Shown here one piece after another: positions 63,658 to 64,000 of a stretch of DNA of 64,000 nt. Source of the stretch: an uncultured Bacteroidales bacterium (GTDB taxonomy: Bacteria; Bacteroidota; Bacteroidia; Bacteroidales; UBA932); contig ONXC01000010.1 of NCBI GenBank assembly GCA_900321715.1, positions 24,569 to 88,568 of the forward strand. Reading direction: 5' to 3'. The position numbers and the translations under genes were made by a program. Within the stretch, counting starts at the first letter, position 1, and each line of letters starts with the position of its first letter. The notes below the pieces were generated by a model. The model was not told where the DNA came from. It saw only the letters and a list, made by a program, of their open reading frames with translations, and made no database searches.

Positions 63658-64000
63658 TTAGTTGCTTGATTATATGATTGTTAAAGAGGATTATTATTTT
63701 ATGGGTGGTGGACCTGGTCCACGAAGGCCTTGGACCAGGTCCAGGGGGAATTTGGCCGAGGTGTGGCTGATTTTTGGCCTTGGTGTGGCCGATATTTGGC
63801 CGCGGTGTGATTCTGTGTGGTGGACCAGGTCCACCGAGTGTGGCTCTGGGGTACTTGTGGGGCATGGTGGCTGGACCAGGTCCAAGGGGTGAAATGGCAC
63901 CACGTCCAAAAAGTGGCTGGACCAGGTCCGCGAAGGCCCTGGACCAGGTCCACTGTGTATAGTCCAACGTACTTGCAACGTACTTGAATGGCATAGAGCC
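63658..64000. repeat. Right REP array; otherwise non-coding to the window edge
   Basis: Strong copies of GGACC(A/T)GGTCC start at 63710, 63732, 63822, 63873, 63919 and 63941. Weaker GGCC..GGTGT copies start at 63754, 63776 and 63798, and a degenerate one at 63897. Steps are 22, 22, 22, 22, 24, 51, 24, 22, 22 nt. 63658-63709 is AT-rich and probably contains the RAYT promoter. After the array a direct repeat CAACGTACTTG occurs twice (63964-63985). Open frames here are repeat-coded (WTRS, GPGP words) and not credible genes. Confidence 0.82.

Noticed and set aside
62558-63951. Possible CRISPR array
   Set aside because: The repeated word is only 11 nt and is itself a palindrome, the intervals are 11-13 nt or about 40 nt, and they are partly similar to each other. 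No cas genes are present. The REP/RAYT explanation fits better.
63563-63994. Open frame rich in WTWS/GPGP words at the right edge
   Set aside because: Produced by translation of the GGACCAGGTCC repeats in any frame; no homology and no start signal.

Overview
The window comes from a moderately GC-rich member of the Bacteroidota, most likely order Bacteroidales. The signs are a SusC/SusD pair, the Bat aerotolerance operon, DUF3127, Bacteroidetes-type SerA and ParC, and promoters with the -7 box TAnnTTTG instead of classical -10 boxes and Shine-Dalgarno sites. I saw no rRNA, tRNA or CRISPR array. Most of the window is ordinary chromosomal housekeeping in compact minus-strand operons whose genes overlap by 1-26 nt.

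Layout. 1-5.5 kb: exbB-exbD-tonB-rluB-era-parC (parC runs off the left edge). 5.6-8.0 kb: a plus-strand pair, an unusual phosphoribosyltransferase-fold protein plus a CodB-like permease, behind a 5' hairpin. 8.1-16.3 kb: moxR-DUF58-batA/B/C and a batD-batE fusion. 16.3-22.3 kb: truA, two secreted nucleases, glyA and an rRNA/tRNA methyltransferase. 22.4-26.4 kb: serC-serA-DUF1015 and an IMPACT protein. 26.5-34.9 kb: an acidic pRiA4b ORF-3-like protein, miaA, metG, dnaG, a small membrane protein and recQ. 35-41 kb: FKBP lipoprotein, DUF3127, M16 protease, a TonB-like fusion, udk and asnS. 41.2-56.0 kb: a catabolic locus with a LacI regulator, ribokinase, GRP-type sugar permease, SusC, SusD, three ADP-ribosylglycohydrolase lipoproteins, an esterase and a lipoprotein. 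It is best read as a scavenging system for ADP-ribose, ribonucleosides or other ribosides: outer-membrane import and surface or periplasmic hydrolysis, ribose uptake, then phosphorylation. 56-62.5 kb: a second ExbB/ExbD set, asparaginase, TatD and envelope proteins. 62.5-64 kb: a RAYT (REP-associated tyrosine transposase) between two arrays of short palindromes.

The least expected signals are in the DNA rather than the gene list. (1) The heptamer GGCCGAT/ATCGGCC occurs about 110 times by eye, against roughly 8 expected by chance. (2) Palindromic elements sit in frame inside truA and metG. They share a core, but their long perfect arms are unrelated to each other. (3) The RAYT is flanked by arrays of GGACCAGGTCC on a 22/24-nt ladder, with the same spacing pattern on both sides. 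(4) A 99-bp repeat occurs as an inverted pair around recQ-fkpA-DUF3127. (5) Several genes start 3-7 nt after a -7 box, implying leaderless or near-leaderless mRNAs.
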